From: Corylus avellana
Lineage: Eukaryota > Streptophyta > Magnoliopsida > Fagales > Betulaceae
DNA: 64,000 nucleotides
NCBI RefSeq assembly: GCF_901000735.1
Contig: NC_081546.1
Location: 22,047,009 to 22,111,008 of the forward strand
Direction of reading: 5' to 3'
In this document: positions 11,633 to 23,625 of the stretch, piece after piece
Layout: each line of letters starts with the position of its first letter
Numbering within the stretch: the first letter of the stretch is position 1
Notes under the pieces: generated by a model
The model's database searches: none
What the model saw: the letters and a program-made list of their open reading frames with translations, nothing else
What the model was told of the DNA's origin: nothing
Translations under genes and position numbers: made by a program

Positions 11633-12084
11633 TGTTTTAGTCTAAGTCTGATCATTGGTTGAATCTGAAAAATATTACAAAAGAAGTCTTAGAAACTTTG
11701 TAGTAGTAGAAATATTCTAGTTGAATCTTCCATTCTACAGATCCATCACCGACCATTCAGTAGCTATCCAAAAATGCGTCATCGGACCAGCCACACGCCC
11801 CCACGAGCCACCTGTCATTGTGCGTGTGGGATTCACACGCGAAAGTGCCACCACGGTACAATGCGTGTCACACATGCACTAGGAGCACTTCCATCTTTGG
11901 TGCAGCCAAGTGTCACCCATAGAGTGTGCCAAGCCAACCCTGGTGCCACATCAGCGTGTGGGCAGGTCTTGAGTTGACCGTTGACTATGGTTGTTGACCA
12001 TTGACTTATGCCATAGTTGACCATGTGCTTCCTATTCAATTTTTTCCTCTTGATCTTATATTTGTGGTTTATTTTTGCATTTGG
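11633..12084. other. Sequence upstream of a degenerate copia element
   Basis: No gene is recognised. It may include the LTR end or leader of the copia element that follows. It has a GC-richer core at 11780-11960 with repeated CACACGC / GCGTGTG words and the repeated phrase GTTGACCATTGACT near 11980-12010. Confidence 0.3.
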
Positions 12085-13760
12085 CATTTGTAGATGGCAC
12101 AAAACAAGATTCTTTATCATATTTAAACTGTATTGGATGGCACAAACTACATTGTCTCGTCCCAATTTATGCGTAGTTTTCTCAAAGGCAGCAAGCTTTG
12201 GTTTTATGTGATTGAGATTGCCAAAAAGCTCGTTAAAGGTGCTACTAAACTAATGACGCCTTCCTCACTCCTCTTATTGATTGGGATAGCAATCAGCATT
12301 AGATTCTTACATGGTTCTGTAACACCACTATTTCATATATTTCCATCATATTTGGTAGTTTTGATGAAGCTAAGGGCGCTATTGCTTCTCGCTATTCCAT
12401 TGTTGATGGTGCTTGAGAGTACTAACTTCTGTTTGAGCTTTTTCATCTGATGCAGAAATTTGGCCAACGTATCAATGATTTTCTTGCTAGCATGCAACTT
12501 TTATGGGACCAAGTTGATCTTTCTCATCCTATTTATCGTGATTCTTCCGAGGCTCAAATGTATGCTAAACGCAGGGATCACATCATCTTCATCAATTTCT
12601 TATGGCCTTATGTGATGATTTTGAGCATGTCGGTGTGCAACTTTTACATTGCTCTCCTCTTCCTACTTTGGACAAGGCCATCTTTGAACTTGTCCATGTA
12701 GAGACTAGATTGCCGACCATGCACTCTCAACACAGCCATACAGTGTTGGCTGCTCCATTATATGGTTCATCCTCTGCTTAGCCAGAACATTCTAATAAGC
12801 CTCGCGACAACAATGATTGTCGCTATTGTAGACGTCGAGGGCACACTATTGACAAGTGTTGGCGTAAGGGAAGATTTAATATTCACACTATAGAAGTTGC
12901 TCATCCTGAGAGCGCTTCCTCTGTAGCTATTTCATTCCAACTGTTCCATCTTCAGTTGCTACCTATGGTGAGTTATCAGGATCCACTATCACCTTATTTT
13001 CAACTAAATTCGAGGCAATAGCTAATGAAGTCCTATCTCGTTTTGGTAATGCATCTTCCTCTGTCCTCTCAGTTTTGCCAGGTAACTCTTCCTCTTGGCT
13101 TTTCGATTCCGCTTGTTGCAATCACATGACACCTTCACCCCATTCCTCATTCATTTGCATAACTGATGGCTCCACTATGATTGTTAAAAATATAGACAAT
13201 ATCGATACACCTTTCCTTTTTGTTCCTGAAGTTTTTCATGTGCCTGAATTGTTCTATAATCTTCTTATTGTTGGGAAACTATGTGAACTTGGATATAGAC
13301 TTTTCTTTGACTTCTCTGGTGTGCATGTGCAGGATCCTCGTACCAGCTAGACCCTTAGGATCAGGCATAGAGTTTGGCGCATGTTCGAACTCTCATCCTC
13401 ACACCTCCCCGGCTCTAGCGTCTCTACTAGTGCCTCTTCGTCACCAATCTCTCTTGCACTTTGGCATTCACGTCTTGGTCATGCATCTTCATCTCGAGTA
13501 CAACTATTAGCTTCAAAGGGGTTGTTAGGTTTAGTGTCCAATAGTTCTTTTGATTTTATTTCATGTCAACTTGAGAAACAACGAAAGGTTGTTTGGCATT
13601 GTCCCCCCATATTACCATCTTTGTGTCTTGGGTTCTGCCTGTTTTGTTTTAGTACTCCAACCGCGCACTAAACTCGAGCCTCGTTCTCGGTTGTGTTGTT
13701 TTTTTGGATATTGACTAGAACAAAATGGCTATTGGTGTTATGAACAAAAGGGGAAAATGC
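12085..13760 (+). pseudogene. Degenerate Ty1/copia gag-pol remnant
   Basis: Copia blocks appear in order but in several frames. A gag start reads LDGTNYIV.SQFMRSFLKGSKLW (12130-12215). Gag continues at 12450-12540 (FLASMQLLWDQVDL). A zinc knuckle CRYCRRRGHTIDKC, with C-x2-C-x4-H-x4-C spacing, is at about 12820-12862. A protease-like WLFDSACCNHMT at about 13095 has Cys where the usual Gly-Ala follows the catalytic Asp-Ser. A GAG-pre-integrase block reads LWHSRLGHASSSRVQLL at 13455-13505. The frame then jumps to KLEPRSRLCCFFGY (about 13667-13710), normally far downstream after the integrase core, so about 200 residues of integrase are deleted. Stops and frameshifts make it nonfunctional. No LTRs are clearly visible. 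Confidence 0.8.
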
Positions 13761-13939
13761 ATTTTACTCTCATGAAGTTTGACATCTTTTTCAATTTGAA
13801 CTCCAATGTTTAAAAATTTGGAATGTACTCTCCTAAAGTTTCAAAATTTTTTAATTCGAACCATCCGTTAGTCACTGCCGTCTAAGAAGACGAAAAGTCC
13901 ACCATGTGAGACGCATGTGCTATTTTTAATCTTATTCTC

Positions 13940-14233
13940 CCCAAATTGCCCCTAAAAACAATTAAAAATAATAATAAATAAAACAATAGAGCTGGGGGTC
14001 GCAATGGGTTTGGGGGGGTTTTGGCCACCCCCTTTGGCTCATTGGTGGTGGCTGAGCCACCCCCATCCAGCCGTGGGGATGGCTCGCCACCCCCAATCCG
14101 ACCAGATGGGGGTGCCCACCGTCAAATGGCCTAAGGGGGTGGCCATAGCTACCCCCAGTTTTTATCTATTTATTATTATTTTTTAAATATTTTTTTTATG
14201 TTATTTATTTTTTTTAGGGGCAATTTGGGAATC
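13940..14233. mobile_element. Foldback element core with GC-rich centre
   Basis: CCCAAATTGCCCCTA near 13943 is matched by TAGGGGCAATTTGGG near 14218 as an inverted repeat. Between the arms lie AT-rich tracts and a GC-rich centre made of GGGGGTGGC / GCCACCCCC words. The same centre occurs at 41405-41515 inside a better preserved foldback element. The outer arms do not match beyond the core, so this copy is truncated or chimeric. Confidence 0.5.
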
Positions 14234-15877
14234 CCCCAAATTGGCCAAAAAAAGACTCCGAGAATCCCCCAATCGAGGCAAAGGAAAGCGGGTCTCCACA
14301 ACCCGCAGTGTAATGGGCTTGCGTGGCCCCGCCGGCACTATAACTCCTTTCTTCCGAATCTTGATGGGCTTGAAGGAATTACTGGGTTTACTCGGTCTAG
14401 TTCGTTCCAACTTATTTTTATTTTTTATTTGGGTCAAATACCTAATACCCCCTGGGGTTTAGGAACTTTATTTTTACTTCCCTGTAATTTCATTTTTATC
14501 ACAGGATTCTCTTGGGGTTTTGATAAAGGACCAACTTAGTCCATCCGTTAGTTGACCGTTAAGATTGACACGTGGACCAATTATATGTTGACACGTGGCA
14601 CCTATTTAATTTTTTTTTAAAAAAAAATTAAAAATATATTTAAAAAAAAAATAAAAATAAAAAGCAGGAGCCCTCCCCAATTTCCCCCCAAAATTCTCCT
14701 CCTCTCCGTCGACCAAAGGCTACACCACAAGTTCAGAACCACCGTTCGTCGGAAATACTTCCCCTAAAACAAATCTCTCTCTCTCTCTAATCACTCGAGG
14801 TGCGGATGGAAATGGGTTCGGGTTCTCTGGCCGAGTCAGGAGGCTCCTCTTCTTGGGTCCTCCGACAGTGAGTCCGACTCCCTCAACGGCTTGAAATCTG
14901 GGCGGAAAATCTACTTTGAGTTTGTGGGTGGTAAGTATTTGTTGAGTTGATTGGAGTTCATATGCTCGGTATAGAACTGATCAGATGTTGTGTGGAGCTT
15001 AAAATGGTCTAATCCAGTTTTTACATTATCACATGTTTTTGAAAAAATTTATTGCCTTGAGCATTTAAGCATTCTGAGCCTATTAGTATTTAAGCATCTC
15101 TAGCCTGTAAATAAATGATGCAGAAAGAAAATGAGATTATACCTGTTTGGCTGGATAACTTGGGAATTTCTTTGATGTGCCAAAAGAATTTCCCAGTGTT
15201 ACTTTAATAAAATAAAATAAAATAAAAAATTGATAATTAAATGTTACTTTAATAAATCTAATTACTTTGTTGAGTTTTTATCAAATGAGGAACGAACGAA
15301 TGACTTATGTTTTGGGGTTAGTTACGAACAAGATATGGTGTTTGTTAAACAGAGGAGATGGAATGGAGCCCTAATTTGAGAATAGAGTAGTGGAATAATA
15401 TAGCTTTCCATTTCGATAGTGCTATACATAGCATAAAACTGAATAGATTTTGAGCTTTGGAATTGAAGTGATATCCGAAATGTATATCAAGGCTTTTCAA
15501 GTGTTGATCTTTCCAATAAAAGACCCTTATAGATGATATTCCAACACAAGATTTCTCAATGGTCTGGGGTTCCATCATGTTCTTATTTGATCTTCGCAGC
15601 TCCAGCAATTGATCCAAAAAGATAAATTAAAAGACTTCAGGCCAACTCATGTTTCCAAACTTCTGCAATAAGAGAACTCAATGATTTGGAACTGGCCAAC
15701 TCTTCTGCAGAATTAACAGACTTCTGAGCATGCTGGACCATACTCATTCTGCTGAATTAACTAGCTGAGATAAAATATAGATTGTTGTCACCTTCATGAT
15801 TATCACTTATACAATCTTTAAGTAAAAAAATGATATCTTTGCTAGTGGAAATCCTATTTCCGTCGTCCTTTCTGCAA
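14234..15877. other. Non-TE stretch with possible gene remnants
   Basis: 14450-14620 resembles one half of a foldback element (CCCCTGGGGTTTAGGAAC, then TTGACCGTTAAGATTGACACGTGG). A GC-richer segment at 14690-14930 holds an ATG at about 14805 opening a short frame reading MEMGSGSLAESGGSSS, followed by a GTGAGT donor-like site. I cannot assign it. 15250-15870 has no recognisable exon, although it leads into a KEA exon and could be decayed intron. Confidence 0.3.
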
Positions 15878-16026
15878 GGGTATAATGTCTTCTCAGCTGT
15901 CATCTTTGCTTTTTCTGGTGGTGGGAATCTCAATGGCCCTCGCACCTTGGCTAGCTGCTAGAGGCCAGTTAATTGCCAATCGTTTTGAGCAGCATCATGT
16001 TCGAATATTTACCCGCTGAGAGTGAG
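15878..16026 (+). pseudogene. K+ efflux antiporter (KEA1/2-like) exon remnant
   Basis: The plus strand reads GIMSSQLSSLLFLVVGISMA, followed by LAPWLAARGQLIANRFEQH, then in a shifted frame YLPAESE and a GT donor at 16027. This matches the exon of plant chloroplast-envelope KEA1/KEA2 cation/proton antiporters covering the last membrane helices just before the KTN (TrkA-N) regulatory domain. A 2 bp loss near 16003 shifts the frame before the exon end. No other KEA exon is recognisable on either side. The fragment is therefore a captured or surviving single exon, not a gene. Family assignment is from remembered conserved sequence and is fairly secure. Confidence 0.75.
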
Positions 16027-17402
16027 GTAAAATTTCTATATGAGAACTCATTGCTATTGGTTGCAAAGATTGCGAGTTTCAGCAGTTAGTGATACGTAGA
16101 GCAGGCATTATCACTATCAGTTTACAGAACTTCATATATTGTTACTCTTTTACAGTTTAAAATTGAACATATAAAGTCTTTTGCAAGTCAGTAGTGCAGT
16201 CATCAATAAGCAGTTGGTGACTCATCATCATAAGTTGTCCATTCTGATACAATTTTGAGTGATTTTATACTCAAGAAGATTGAACGTAACTCTTTTCATG
16301 TTAGTTAACTATTTTTTCATGTAATAAGGAAGGGGCCAAGCCACCAAGGTAATGGAGATAGGCAGAGTGATCATGTGTTGCTAAACTGCATTGCAGTGGC
16401 ATTGTTTAAATCTTCAGCTAAATGCCTTTGTACTGAGGCCGTGGAATTTTTTTGCATTCAGTTTACAGCAGCCTATGCCCTTTTTGTAGGTTCAAATGTA
16501 CTTGGTTGTGGTAAATTGCTTTGAAATTAATTGGGATATATTCTAGTTGGGGTCCATATATTGGGTTGGTTTCTTTCTTGGCTTGTTGCCACTCTAACTT
16601 TACAGAAATAATAATAATAATAATGAAGTCTGTGCGCTGTAGTCAATTTTAGTTTGAGCACCACTTGTATGTAAATAGTCTTATTGGGAGGCTTTTTGCA
16701 TTGATTTTTGTGATAGGAGGTAGGGTGACATCCAAAAGTTTTAAGAGGGCAGCTTCCTTAATTTATGAGGTTCGCTACTGGGAGTCATCAGCCAGTCATG
16801 ACTGGGTAGCATTTTCTTTTGCATTTCCTATAGTACTACATGATTATTGTGCTGTTGTTTTTTGTTATTTATAAGTGCTGCTTTTCCGTACTAAACTCAT
16901 TTTATTAGGAGGTTATGTCACCGTCCACAAATCTTTTTTTTGATTTGGCACGGGGAATCCAGAACTTCGCTTCCACTAATCCCGAGGGTACACAGGCCCT
17001 CGGCAAGGAGTTTTCCGCAAGTGCACCCCGGTTAATTTAATGTAGGTCCACAAATCTATGTGATTTAAGATATATTAACTTTAAAAGTGCAATGTTATTT
17101 TTCCAAAAGTGCACAAAACATTTCTTATATGTTAAAATCTGATACTACTTATCAAAAAAAAAATATGTTAAAATCTGATACCTTAATTTCTTAAAATTTT
17201 TTAGCTCAATATTCTGATTCAGTGTAATGTTATCTTCTTCTAACGGTTGTGATGTATCCATTTGGTTTTAGGGATAACAAGATCTACAAAATTATGCTAG
17301 AATAGTTTGCAGCTTGAGGGAGTTGGTTTTATTTTGGTGAACTGTAATTCTCTAGATGAATGACGGATGCATTTTCTTAGGGACACCTCTCATGGTAGTG
17401 GT
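16027..17402. other. No recognisable gene; GC-rich repeat unit near 16934-17040
   Basis: No KEA KTN-domain exon follows the exon remnant. The segment 16945-17035 (GGCACGGGGAATCC...CCGAGGGTACACAGGCCC...CGCAAGTGCACCCCGG) has a base composition unlike its surroundings and looks like an inserted repeat. I cannot classify it. Confidence 0.3.
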
Positions 17403-17572
17403 TCACTTAATCTGAGGTCTTCTACCTACAATTCTAAATAGAGAAAGAAAGCAGACATTGACAGACAAAGAAAAGTTCTTTATTTTGACATTTGAATGAT
17501 GAATTGGAATGATGGAAACTGAACGAAAATTGGCTTGTGGGCACTGACATACTAAGGTTGGTCTTGACTCTT

Positions 17573-17672
17573 NNNNNNNNNNNNNNNNNNNNNNNNNNNN
17601 NNNNNNNNNNNNNNNNNNNNNNNNNNNNNNNNNNNNNNNNNNNNNNNNNNNNNNNNNNNNNNNNNNNNNNNN
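17573..17672. other. Assembly gap, 100 N
   Basis: Run of 100 N. It interrupts the copia integrase frame. Sequence left of the gap (17403-17572) does not continue copia polyprotein, so the join is uncertain. Confidence 0.98.
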
Positions 17673-18673
17673 CCCTTCTGGGTTGTGGAATACCCAAGAA
17701 AGACACATTTAGTAGCACGAGGGTCAAGTTTATCAAAACCAAGGCCTAAATTATGAACATAGCAAACACACCCAAAAACCTTCAGTGGCAAGGAGAACGG
17801 GGATGAAGAAGGATATAAAAGAAAATGAGGAGAGGCCCCTTCTAAGATCGAGGAGGGCATCCTATTAACTAAATAACAAGTAGTGAGAACAACCTCAGTC
17901 CAAAAATGTTTGGGAACATGCATATGAGACAAGAGAAAACATGCGACATCCAATAAATGGCGATTCTTGCGTTCAGCCATACCATTTTGTTGTGGAGTGT
18001 GAGCATATGAGGTTTGATGGATAATGCCTTTATCAGACAAATAAGACGCAAATGAATGAGACATATATTCTTTAGCATTATCAGAACGCAAGATACGAAT
18101 TTTCTGACCAAAGTGAGTCTTAATCATATTGCGAAAGATTTAGAAAATAGAAAATAACTCGAAATGATTTTTCATTAAAAATAACCGTGTCATACGAGAA
18201 AAATCATCTACAAAAGTAACAAAATAGGGGAATTTATTGGGCACTGTAGTAATGGGACCTCATACATCATAATGAACTAACTCAAAAGGACTAGAAACTC
18301 TAGGAACAACTCGTGATGGAAACGAGGCACGATGATGCTTACTAAGTTGACAAGCTTCGCAAGATACAGACAATTGATGACGAAGACTCGAGACTTGATG
18401 CTTCAACGTAGAGAGGGAAGGATGACCAAGGCGACAATGCCACTGAAGAGCGGAGGCTGATGACTGCAAAGCACGAGAGGGCGGTGTAGGTGCCAGATCC
18501 AGATAATATAATCCATCGACTTCATGCCCCATACCAATCATCCTCCTTGTCTTGAGATCCTGAAAAATACACAAAGAAGGATAAAAACTAACGGAACAAC
18601 TAAGGGTTTTTGTAATTATACTAATAGATAACAAATTAAAAGGAAAACCAGGAACAAGGAAAACAGACAACAA
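17673..18673 (-). pseudogene. Ty1/copia pre-integrase and integrase remnant
   Basis: Reading on the minus strand from 18673, the GAG-pre-integrase block contains LQWHCRLGHPSLSTLKHQ and a C-x2-C pair (CEACQLSKHHR). Then, after a break at about 18130-18260, comes integrase core sequence: KIRILRSDNAKEYMSHSF carries the second catalytic Asp, HTPQQNGMAERKNRHLLDVA the catalytic Glu region, and FGCVCYVHNLG and KCVFLGYS the conserved end of the core. The first part of the core with the first Asp is degraded into stops. The frame runs into an N gap at 17672, and no reverse transcriptase follows on the other side. The element is therefore truncated or misassembled there. Confidence 0.88.
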
Positions 18674-19870
18674 CTCAATTCAGGACTCAGATGGATAGTG
18701 CCTGAGCCGACCACTTTGGAGAGGGAACCATTAGCTAGGGTGACACTTTTAAGGGTAGCAACAGAATGATAATTAGAGAGGGAAGTAGACGAACCAGTCA
18801 TATGGTCATTGGCGCCATAATCGATAACCCACGGGTCGCTAGTGGAGGATAAAAGACAATGAGATGCAGTACCTGACTGAACAAGAGTAGCAGTGGAAGA
18901 GGTAGAAACCCGCTTATGGGCTAAGAACTGAGCAAACTCATCTTTCGGAATGGAGATCAGATTATTCTCGAAATTGGAGCTCGAGCCAACAAGTGGTCCA
19001 GATGGGGCTGGAGAATCATCGTGAGAAGCAACCTGATTGGCAAACCCAGATGGTGTGCCATGTAAATCCCAACAAAAATCCACATAATGATTAGTACGAC
19101 CACAATGAGTGCATTTGCGAGGCCTACGACCTCCAATGCGACCACCACCCCGATAATCACGATCTCCACGAAAACCACAACCACCACGATTGCCATGTCC
19201 CCCACGAGAACTACCATAACTACCACGGGCAGCAATAAAAGCAGCACGATCACCATTATGTTCCATGCTCAACAGAAAACCATGATCAGTAATAGTTGTT
19301 TGCTGAAGCCGAGAGAAAACCTCAGAAAGTGATGGGAGGTCGGAACCACCCAAAAACTGCACACGAACAGACTCATACTCAGGTTTCAAGCCGAGAAGGA
19401 ATTGAACCACATCCACATCTTGACGTTGCTTTTCCATTTTTTTCAAGTCAGTAAAGAGCTGTTGATACATGTCTCTTTCCTAACAAATGGCCATAACCTG
19501 ATTGTAGTACTCATCAATAGTTTGGGTACCTTGCTCAAGCCCAAAGTATTGTTTACACACCTCATAAATCCGAGTGATGTTCCCGTACCAGAATACATGT
19601 GCTCGAGATGATCCCAAATTGCTTTAGTAGTAGGAAGATAGAGATAGAAGGATCAAATGTGAGGCTCAATACTATTCAACATAAGAGATATAATTTGATT
19701 GTCGGCTTGGTCCCAAAGGTTCGTGGAGCTATTTTCCGGATTTGCCAGAGGTTTCCTTGATTGCAAATGAGAATATAGACCTTTCCCTCTCAAGTATACT
19801 TCCACAGATCATGACCAATAACCATAATTCTTTCCATGTAGTTTCACATATGTCATAGGAGTAGGACCCA
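18616..19870 (-). pseudogene. Ty1/copia gag and protease remnant
   Basis: The minus strand carries a gag (UBN2-type) start reading VKLHGKNYGYWS near 19840. It continues through NLWDQADNQIISLMLNSI, shifts frame near 19490-19560 and goes on as QDVDVVQFLLGLKPEYESVR. A Gly/Arg-rich stretch and a CCHC zinc knuckle CTHCGRTNHYVDFC follow at about 19070-19110. The protease motif is WVIDYGANDHMTG at about 18790-18830, with Tyr where Ser normally follows the catalytic Asp. The start codon region has a stop and a frameshift, so gag is no longer one frame. It belongs to the same element as the 150 bp LTR at 20831-20980. Confidence 0.85.
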
Positions 19871-20818
19871 TTGAAGTAGAAGTAATTAAATCTAGGTTAG
19901 AAGCCAAAATGTGGTGACAATGCTGATCAATACCAAAACCAAACTACAAGATCCCACCAAAGAACGAAATGCAATGTATACAGATGCAAAAACTCAGAAA
20001 ATAGCCCCAAACCGAAGCAACACCACCCCTAAAAAACTCAAACCAAGGCAGAACCGATAGAAAAGGGCAAAAAACCAACCTGAACCCACTGCAAAAGAAC
20101 CTGAACTAGGCTGAACAAGAAGTGAAATGGTCAGAATAGGGCTGAACTGACTCCAAAATGACCTAAACCGGCTGCAAAATGGCCTGAACCGGATGAAAAT
20201 GGCTTGAACTTGCTACAAAATGGCCTGAACCGGTCTAATCCAAACCAAGGATCACCTTATCCCTATTTCAAGTTGGGATATCCTTATCTCGAATAGAGAA
20301 TAGTAACCAAACACCCATTGTCTTCTCCACAAAGTCACCGGAAGGTTGCCGGCGGCACTTAGACCATGCCGACGAGACCTAGACAACTCCGGCGACACTC
20401 AGACTTTGCCGGCGACACCTAGATTGTTGCCGACGAGACCCCGACTGCTCCGACTTTGACGAATAGATCTACCGTGGATCACAAACCCAATCTCCGGCCA
20501 CCACAAAGCGTATTAGCCGCCACAGACCAAACCAATCTACTACACCAACCAACCACCAACGATGACGACGACGCCTACTTAAAACCCAGTAGTCACGAGT
20601 GCAATTCCGCTGGTTACCACGAACCCAGATCCTAGCATGGAGATGACGGCGAGATCACACCATTGACGACTGTGAACTCGGCACCATCTCCTTCCACGGG
20701 CATGTAAGCCAAAAAACTCTTTCGATCAGTAGGAGGAGGAATGGGGCGAAAGAGAAAGAAAAAAAAAAAAAAATGAACGGAGATAAATATCACTATCAAG
20801 CAAAGGTATAAACCTTAG
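19871..20818 (-). other. Leader region of the copia element
   Basis: Untranslated leader between the primer-binding site and gag. It is repetitive, with recurring AACCGGNTGNAAAATGGCCTG-like units at 20130-20235 and GCCGGCGACACNTAGAC-like units at 20340-20440. No separate gene is seen. Confidence 0.45.
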
Positions 20819-20830
20819 ACTCTGATACCA
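20819..20830 (-). other. Primer-binding site, initiator tRNA-Met type
   Basis: The minus strand reads TGGTATCAGAGT immediately after the LTR end (TTGACA). This is the initiator tRNA-Met complement used by copia elements, and it fixes the LTR border at 20831. Confidence 0.8.
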
Positions 20831-20980
20831 TGTCAATAGGGTTGCATGGAAAAAGTTAGAGAAGAAAAGGAGACTCGTATCTTATGTTACGTAGCCTACC
20901 TCAAACATATTATTATATAAGTTGAAATAATTATGACAAAGACTAAAATACCCTCAAAAGCCTAATGCATTCTTCTAACA
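20831..20980 (-). mobile_element. Ty1/copia 5' LTR, 150 bp
   Basis: Read on the minus strand it runs from TGTTAGAAGAATGC to CCTATTGACA, with TGT...ACA ends, and abuts the primer-binding site. It is short for a copia LTR. No matching 3' LTR is found left of the N gap at 17573. The element's outer end touches a LINE 3' end at 20981, so it probably inserted at or next to the LINE tail. Confidence 0.75.
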
Positions 20981-22900
20981 ATATATATTAAAAAAAAGCG
21001 CAACGCACCTCTAAGTGCACAAGATAGTATACATAGGTAGCCCAATTTAAACTTAAAGACAAAACGTAAGAAGACCCAACCCAAAAACCTAACTAGTAAC
21101 CACAACCAAACGGTAAACCAAAGAAAGAACCCAAAAAACCCAAAGACTGAAACCCACAATGGCCCACCATCAGCACTAAAAAACACAAAGCCCCTAATGC
21201 ACCTCTAGAGGAAAGGAAAATGCATTTTTGGTCCCAACACAACCCCGTCGGCGATGGCACCTCTCCGGAGAAGGTCTCTCTCTAGCCTCATAATTGATGG
21301 AGCATTCTAAATTCTTGAGTTCTCTCTTTCCTTTTACCTTAGAGGTATAGGGCTTCCGCTCCTTTTCAATTTTTGAAAAGAGATTCAAAAGACTTTTCTC
21401 ATCACCTCCTTCACCATTAGACAGTCCCACACTGGAGGCGACTTTCACTGCATCTAGCACCACTTCTGAATATTTCTCCACCCCCTTCTCCGAAGGTTCC
21501 GCTACAACCTTGGCAAACAGCTCCTTGTTCTTATGCAGCTGCTTAGCAATCTTCTCCTTCACCCTCCGGGCATACCCTATTTGAGATTTAGAAACAGAGG
21601 AGTAAATTGGAGCACCACTCTCCGACATGCGAGGAAAAAGTTCGCTTATTCTCAAACCCAACTCAGCCGCGTGCTTCTTCGAAGAAGAACAGATCTATGA
21701 ATCTTCAACTACAACCTTAGAACCCTTTGTTGACAATGAAGCCTCCTTCATCCCAAGCAAAGAAAAAGAAGAAACATTTCTAGACCCTAAAAACCCGCAA
21801 CATAGCAACCCTTTCATCGAAGCAGTCTTAACAGGATCAACCGCCTTTGCCGGAACAACACCAACTCCCACCGGATGGACAGAGACCACCGCCAGAGACA
21901 GTGGAGAGACAAGGACCTCCGTCTTATCAACAAAAGAAATAAAAAAATCTCCAATACTGGGCATGGTACTCACCAGAGTCGACAACCAGTTTTGGGTATT
22001 CTCCGACAGCAGAGCAGCCTCCGTCAAAGAGACAAAGGCCGCCACCGTACCATGAGACACAGACACCGACGTACAACCCTGTTGAGGTAACTCTAGATGC
22101 ACCTCCGCCAATGATGGCCCCACCAACGTAAGCTCGAAATCATCGCTGGAAACCCCGACGAGATCACCGGCGATCGGCGCAAATGCCTCAGAAACACATC
22201 TCCCTACGAGCGGCTGGAGAATCAACATCTCTTGGCGAGGCAGACCTGCACTATTGAGACTTAGGCAAACACTTAACATGCCGCTTCATACCCCTGCGCC
22301 AACCTGACTTAAGATACCCAGCGTGTTTGGGCTTAAGGAAAGGCCCAAACCAGAGACCTTGTAAGCCTTTTAAAAAAAAAGAAGAAAAAAAAAAAAACCC
22401 ATCATTTTTTCCTTAAAGGTAAGACACCCAGCACAACTATTAGTCCTTTAACTAACCTAGCTAGGACCCGGCCCAAATCAGAACGAAAAAGACCTAGCAT
22501 CGTCTTAGTCTTCTTCTTCTTCTTCGTATGATCAGCCGCCGGGATAGAACATGTAACAGAATTAGTTGGCTCCGGTGACTCCAACTCAAAACAATCCACC
22601 ATCACCCGCGATTCATAATCTCCGTACCCGGCTCAAAAGAGTCCTTCACCGGGAAAAGATCAAGAGGTTGCGAAGATCTTATCCTCCTTCCAACAGGAAG
22701 CACCTCAGAACCAGACGCCAATCGAAGAACCTTCGCAAAGGAGCGCCCAGGATGACATCCAGAGATGGATTCTCCCAAACCAAGCTTGCGCTACGTCCTT
22801 GGAACTGGGTGCACAGAGGCCTATGGAACCAACATCCTCCACAACTCATTTGCAAACTGATGCCATCCCCTCCCACCACGGCCCTCAGGTAGCCAAATGA
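20981..22900 (-). pseudogene. LINE (L1-type) ORF1 remnant fused to LINE 3' end
   Basis: On the minus strand 22900-22800 reads LPEGRGGRGWHQFANELW in one frame, typical of plant LINE ORF1 (DUF4283-type). Further ORF1 sequence follows, with a Lys-rich patch (DHTKKKKKTK at about 22500-22530), and the C-terminal block GKRELKNLECSINYEARER at about 21285-21320, the usual end of plant L1 ORF1. Instead of ORF2 (endonuclease and reverse transcriptase), the sequence passes within about 100 bp to a LINE 3' tail (TGTATACTATCTTGTGCACT ... GCGCTTTTTTT at 20990-21040). ORF2, normally about 4 kb, is absent. ORF1 is split into three frames by stops. Confidence 0.7.
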
Positions 22901-22908
22901 TTCCTTTA

Positions 22909-23625
22909 TGATAAGTGTCAAATATTGCATATTTGGACCACTTTATTTACATTAGTTAATCCTTTAGCTGTGTTGTTATTTAATATTTTGTGTTAGTTTT
23001 GTGTTTTTAATGTTTTGTAAGTCATTAAATAAAAACTACAACTTTAAAGGAAAAAATGCAATGTTTGGAAGAAAGCATACTTTGAGAAGACCTAGATGAT
23101 GTGGTTAAGTCTAACCAAATCCAAGAAAAGGTTAAATCGGATTAAAGATCAAGTTGGATTAAAGTTCAAATTGGATAAAATTTCAGATTTGATTCAAATT
23201 CAGATTCTGCACACGTCTCAGTATTTTGACCATAACGTTCTGCTTAAATATCGGATTGAAGTGATTTAAGCGGCATTGGAAAGATAACTCAAAATAATAC
23301 AGTTCATTATGAAATAGGATTTTCCTAATTCGGACGGTTACTATGCCAAAATCGCCTCGCAATTAAAGGACACAAATCTGGACGAATCCTATTCCGATTT
23401 CACACTTCTATTTTGACTGGGAACAGACCTTCGAATTATTTAGATTTAATAGGGCTTTTAGGACTTTCCTAGGCCTATAAATAGATCTCTTTGCATTCAA
23501 GAAAAGATATAGAATTCCAGAAAGCAAAATTCTACAGTTTTTCTCTTTTTAGTTTAAGTTTTCTTTAGATGTAGGTTTTATTTTTATGTAGAGCTAAATT
23601 CCCAATTAAGGTTGGGGATGAAGCC
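22909..23625 (+). mobile_element. LTR fragment, TGATAAG family, longest copy
   Basis: Starts TGATAAGT. Its first 440 bp match 9502-9945 and it continues to a TATA-like CCTATAAATAG at about 23473 and a TTTAGATGTAGG... stretch. It probably ends near 23625, where non-LTR sequence follows, but no terminal CA with a partner can be confirmed. No coding sequence is attached. Confidence 0.55.

Noticed and set aside
19087..19332. Thr/Ile-rich frame on the plus strand
   Set aside because: It is the shadow of the Gly/Arg-rich end of the minus-strand copia gag.
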